Positions 61,004-64,000 of a stretch of 64,000 bases of DNA are shown here, piece after piece. The translations under genes and the position numbers were made by a program. The notes under the pieces are model-generated. The model searched no databases. It saw only the letters and a program-made list of their open reading frames with translations, and had not been told where the DNA came from. The number at the start of each line of letters is the position of its first letter. Within the stretch, counting starts at the first letter, position 1. The stretch comes from Salinicola lusitanus. Its GTDB lineage: Bacteria > Pseudomonadota > Gammaproteobacteria > Pseudomonadales > Halomonadaceae. The DNA lies in NCBI RefSeq assembly GCF_003206045.1, contig NZ_PZJM01000003.1, positions 175,836 through 239,835 of the forward strand, given 5' to 3'.

Positions 61004-61021
61004 AGCGCTTCGACCGTCATC

Positions 61022-61042
61022 GCCGCGCGATACCCGCGCGGC
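61022..61042 (+). promoter_or_regulatory. Hairpin between ABC binding protein and ATPase genes
   Basis: A perfect 8-bp stem (61022-61029 with 61035-61042) with a 5-nt loop in the 72-bp gap. No long U run follows. It occupies the same place as the hairpins after both TRAP binding-protein genes. Confidence 0.5.
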
Positions 61043-61075
61043 CTTCCTTCATCTTGCCTTCCGGGAGAGACAGCG

Positions 61076-62566
61076 ATGGATGACATCGCACTACGGGCGG
61101 AGCGTGTCAGCAAGGTATTCGGCCAGAGCCGGGTACTCGATGACGTCTCCTTCGAGCTTCGTCGTGGCGAGGTACTCTGCCTCGCCGGCGAGAACGGCTG
61201 CGGCAAGAGCACGTTGATCAAGATACTCAACGGCGTCTACACACCGGAAGCGGGGGCGACCTTCTCGTTCGGCAATGCCACCGCCGTGAGCCGTATCACC
61301 CCTCACGACGCCCGCGCGCTCGGGATCCATGTCATCTGGCAGGATCTGGCCCTGTTCCCGCACCTGAGCGTTGCCGAGAACATCGTCTTCGACGATTACG
61401 TGGCCAGCCCTTTTCGACCGCTCTCCCGCCGAGCCGCTCGCAGCGAGGCGCGTGGGGTGATCGAACGACTCGGAGTCCCCCTCGACCCCGATGCCCGGGT
61501 CGAGGATCTCTCCATCGCGCGACGTCAGTTGGTGGCGATCTGCCGGGTCCTGCGCGCCGGGGCTCGAATCGTGTTCATGGACGAGCCCACGGCTTCGCTG
61601 ACCCGCAACGAAGTACAGACCCTGCTGGAAATCACCCGCTCGCTCTCGGCGCAGGGAATCTCCATCGTCTTCGTCAGTCACCGGCTGTCGGAGGTGCTGG
61701 CGGTCTGTCAGCGAGTGACCGTGCTGCGCAACGGTGCCCTGGTCGGGACCTATTCCACCGAGGGCATGACCCAGACCCGGCTGTCGCAATTGATGACCGG
61801 TCGCGAGCTGACACTCACCCCGCGCCAAGCCGCCTGCGCGGGCGAGCCGGTACTCGAACTGCGCAATCTGAGCCGCACCGGCGAGTTCGAGGAGGTTTCG
61901 CTGACGCTGCATCGCGGCGAGATACTGGGTCTCACCGGGCTGCTGGGTGCGGGACGGACAGAGCTGGCCCACGTTCTGTTCGGCATGAATCGCCCCACCG
62001 GCGGCGAGCTACTCAAGAACGGCAAGCCGCTGACGCTGCGCTCCAATCGGGACGCGATCCGCAACGGCATCGCCTACGTCTCCGAGGACCGCCTGCATCT
62101 GGGACTGGTCCAGAATCAGTCGATCAACATGAATACCGCCGTGACGGTACTGGACGAACTGGAGAAGCCACGGGGCTTCCTCTCCCCGCGACGTCTTCGC
62201 GAGCTGACCGCCGAGTGGATCCAGCGTCTCGGCACCAAGGTCAGCGACGCCGAACTCGCGGTCTCCTCCCTCTCCGGGGGCAACCAGCAGCGGATCGTGC
62301 TGGCCAAGTGGCTGGCGACCAAGCCTGACGTGCTGATTCTCGACTGCCCCACGGTGGGCGTCGATGTCGGCGCCAAGGCGGGCATCTTCGAGATCATTCG
62401 CCAACTGGCCGACGAGGGCATGTCGATCATCCTCATCTCGGACGAGGCCGGCGAAATCTGGATGAATTCGGACCGCGTCGTGGTCCTCAAGGCGGGCCGA
62501 GTCAGCCGCGAGCTCACGCCGAATGCCACCACCGAGGCATCCCTCGAGGAGATCATCAATGCGTAG
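61076..62566 (+). CDS. Sugar ABC transporter ATPase (CUT2, RbsA/XylG-like)
   Basis: A 496-residue double ATPase. The N-terminal half has Walker A GENGCGKST near residue 39 and Walker B VFMDEPTAS near 165; its signature is VEDLSIARRQLVAI. The C-terminal half has a degenerate Walker A (GLLGAGRTEL), signature LSGGNQQRIVLAKWL and LILDCPTVGVDVG. This is the standard CUT2 layout. The permease gene starts 8 bp before its stop. Motif details do not give the sugar. Confidence 0.93.
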   Translation: MDDIALRAERVSKVFGQSRVLDDVSFELRRGEVLCLAGENGCGKSTLIKILNGVYTPEAGATFSFGNATAVSRITPHDARALGIHVIWQDLALFPHLSVAENIVFDDYVASPFRPLSRRAARSEARGVIERLGVPLDPDARVEDLSIARRQLVAICRVLRAGARIVFMDEPTASLTRNEVQTLLEITRSLSAQGISIVFVSHRLSEVLAVCQRVTVLRNGALVGTYSTEGMTQTRLSQLMTGRELTLTPRQAACAGEPVLELRNLSRTGEFEEVSLTLHRGEILGLTGLLGAGRTELAHVLFGMNRPTGGELLKNGKPLTLRSNRDAIRNGIAYVSEDRLHLGLVQNQSINMNTAVTVLDELEKPRGFLSPRRLRELTAEWIQRLGTKVSDAELAVSSLSGGNQQRIVLAKWLATKPDVLILDCPTVGVDVGAKAGIFEIIRQLADEGMSIILISDEAGEIWMNSDRVVVLKAGRVSRELTPNATTEASLEEIINA

Positions 62567-63551
62567 ACTGCACCTCGGCACCGAGGGCGTGCTGGCCGCG
62601 ATCATCGTCGCGCTCTGTCTCATCCTGGGTGTGACCACGGAGACCTTTCTGACGACGCAGAATCTGTTCGACCTGCTCAACAACCAGTCCGTGAACATGA
62701 TCTTCGCCGTCGGGCTGGTGGTGGTGCTCATCGCCGGCGGCATCGACATCTCGTTCGCGGTGGCGGCCTCGGTGGTGCAGTACGTGGTCATGACGCTACT
62801 GCTGGATCACCTGGGCGGCGGCAACTGGCTGCTTGGCATCCTCCTGTCGATGGCCGTGGGGAGCCTGCTCGGGCTGGTGAATGCCTTTCTGATTCACCGT
62901 TTCCGCATCGTCTCGATCATCGTCACCATCGGCACCTTCAACCTCTACTTCGGCCTGCTGATGGTCTTCACCGGCGGCGTGTCGATCTACGACATCCCCG
63001 ACTGGCTCTACTATTCGGTCCCGCTGATCGACCTGCCCGCCTCGCGGGGCAGCGCGACGCTCTATCTCCCCGTGGCGGTGATGGTGGTGATGAGCCTTGC
63101 CACCGGATTCATCCTCACCCGGACCGGGTTCGGCCGTGCCATCTACGGCTTCGGCTCCAGCCCGGAAGCGGCCAGGCGCTCCGGGGTGCGGGTGGGAATG
63201 ATCCACGCCTTCGCCTACGGTTGGCTGGGTCTCTGCGCCGGCGTCGCCGGGCTGATGCAGGCCCACATCGTGCAGGAAGTGGTCCCCAACGCGCTGATCG
63301 GCCAGGAGCTGCCGATTCTCGCGGCCGTGGTCCTCGGCGGTGCGACGCTCGGTGGCGGACGCGGCTCGGTGACCGGGGCGCTGCTAGGCGTGCTGCTGCT
63401 GGCCGTGGTGCAGAACGGGCTCAATCTCCTTGGCGTGACACCTTATGCCTTCCGCATGATCGTCGGCTTCATCATTCTCGCCGCGATCACCTGCAGCAAT
63501 CTCGACAAGCTGCTGCCCCGTCGCCCGATTTCCCAGGAGGCACGCTCATGA
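62559..63551 (+). CDS. Sugar ABC transporter permease 1 (CUT2, RbsC-like)
   Basis: A 330-residue membrane protein with about 8-10 hydrophobic segments, TTQNLFDLLNNQSVNMIFAVG at the N-terminal part, LIAGGIDISFAVAASVV, and the ATPase-contact region PILAAVVLGGATLGGGRGSVTG, typical of BPD_transp_2 permeases. It overlaps the ATPase gene by 8 bp and the second permease by four, so the operon is tightly coupled. Confidence 0.92.
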   Translation: MRRLHLGTEGVLAAIIVALCLILGVTTETFLTTQNLFDLLNNQSVNMIFAVGLVVVLIAGGIDISFAVAASVVQYVVMTLLLDHLGGGNWLLGILLSMAVGSLLGLVNAFLIHRFRIVSIIVTIGTFNLYFGLLMVFTGGVSIYDIPDWLYYSVPLIDLPASRGSATLYLPVAVMVVMSLATGFILTRTGFGRAIYGFGSSPEAARRSGVRVGMIHAFAYGWLGLCAGVAGLMQAHIVQEVVPNALIGQELPILAAVVLGGATLGGGRGSVTGALLGVLLLAVVQNGLNLLGVTPYAFRMIVGFIILAAITCSNLDKLLPRRPISQEARS

Positions 63552-64000
63552 GTTCCGTATCCGCCCCCCGTCACGCCTTCCGTTTCGGCGCCGACACGCT
63601 CGAGATCGGGATCATGGCGCTGCTGCTCGTGGCGAGCTTCTCATTCTTCGCCCTGATGGCGCCGGGCTTTCTGAGCGCGGTCAATGTGCGCTCGATGGCC
63701 GTACAGCTTCCGGAGCTCGGTCTGCTCTCCCTGGCCATGCTCGTGCCGATCATCTCCGGCGGTCTCAACCTCGCGGTGACCTTCACCGCCAATATCGCGG
63801 GGCTGACCACCGCCTGGCTGGTGCAGAATGCCCTCGGCGACGCTGGCGTGCTCGGCATCGTCGCGGGTATCGGCGCCGGTCTCGCCGTCGGCAGTGCAGC
63901 CGGCTTGCTGATCGGCGTCATCGTCGCGCGGGTTGGCGCCCATCCGATTCTGGTCTCGCTGGGCGCGATGATCTTCCTCCAGGGGCTGGGTGAGTTCCTG
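63548..64000 (+). CDS. Sugar ABC transporter permease 2 (CUT2), partial
   Basis: The first 151 residues are in the window; the gene continues past the right edge. It has four or five hydrophobic segments and the same family pattern (FLSAVNVRSMAVQLPELGLLSLAMLVPIISGGLNLAV, then VGAHPILVSLGAM). Two different permeases with one double ATPase are normal for RhaPQ- or LsrCD-type CUT2 systems. ATGA overlap with permease 1. Confidence 0.9.
   Translation, partial: MSSVSAPRHAFRFGADTLEIGIMALLLVASFSFFALMAPGFLSAVNVRSMAVQLPELGLLSLAMLVPIISGGLNLAVTFTANIAGLTTAWLVQNALGDAGVLGIVAGIGAGLAVGSAAGLLIGVIVARVGAHPILVSLGAMIFLQGLGEFL

Overview
The window reads as chromosome of a high-GC, probably halophilic or marine gammaproteobacterium. 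Halomonadaceae (Halomonas, Salinicola, Chromohalobacter) is my best guess, from the gene mix (TRAP, TTT and CUT2 transporters, a sarcosine oxidase operon, Weimberg-type xylose genes) and from an extragenic GCTCGTN heptamer array. No rRNA, tRNA, phage, IS element or CRISPR array was seen. About two thirds of the window is an accessory carbon-source island; the rest is ordinary housekeeping.

1-5.8 kb: xylose/xyloside module. A ROK regulator (cut by the left edge) faces xylB (D-xylose 1-dehydrogenase of the Caulobacter type), an MFS sugar porter, a GPH-family glycoside symporter and a GH43 beta-xylosidase. A good candidate ROK operator lies between the two transcription units. 5.8-8.4 kb: wrbA, argE-like deacetylase, gamma-glutamylcyclotransferase-like protein.

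8.4-19.8 kb: sugar-acid cluster. A FadR-type regulator is divergent from a 2-keto-3-deoxy-L-fuconate-type dehydrogenase and a diketo-acid hydrolase (FAH). These are followed by lgoD-uxaA-uxaB, the L-galactonate to D-tagaturonate to D-altronate to KDG route, a TRAP transporter, a second FadR-type regulator and an SDR that lacks the YxxxK motif. 19.76-20.28 kb holds two unusual tandem repeat arrays.

20.3-29.0 kb: xylD (xylonate dehydratase) and an AraD1-type FAH protein read leftward. A TctCAB-type TTT transporter, an Ldh-family dehydrogenase and xylX (2-keto-3-deoxy-xylonate dehydratase) read rightward. A perfect palindrome in front of the second FadR regulator recurs between these two units, tying them to one regulon. 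29.1-38.1 kb: LysR regulator, fucD (L-fuconate dehydratase), second TRAP system, a GlcD-like FAD oxidase, a beta-hydroxyacid dehydrogenase and a GntR regulator with two winged-helix domains. Together the island encodes parts of the Weimberg pathway, the non-phosphorylating L-fucose pathway and the L-galactonate pathway, as expected for an organism feeding on plant or algal polysaccharide sugars. Some steps (lactonases, alpha-ketoglutarate semialdehyde dehydrogenase, L-fucose dehydrogenase, KDG kinase/aldolase) are not in the window.

38.3-52.1 kb: deaD, a UPF0178 protein, glutathionyl-hydroquinone reductase, LysR, an M23 peptidase with an SOS-like box in front, a PhoH/PIN protein, small zinc-ribbon protein, methyltransferase, carboxylesterase, membrane sulfatase-like protein, a TerC/Alx protein with a probable yybP-ykoY leader, and a small secreted protein. 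52.2-58.6 kb: soxBDAG-purU, sarcosine oxidation and formyl-THF recycling, the end of glycine betaine catabolism. 58.8-64 kb: LacI regulator divergent from a CUT2 sugar ABC transporter (binding protein, ATPase, two permeases, the last cut by the right edge).
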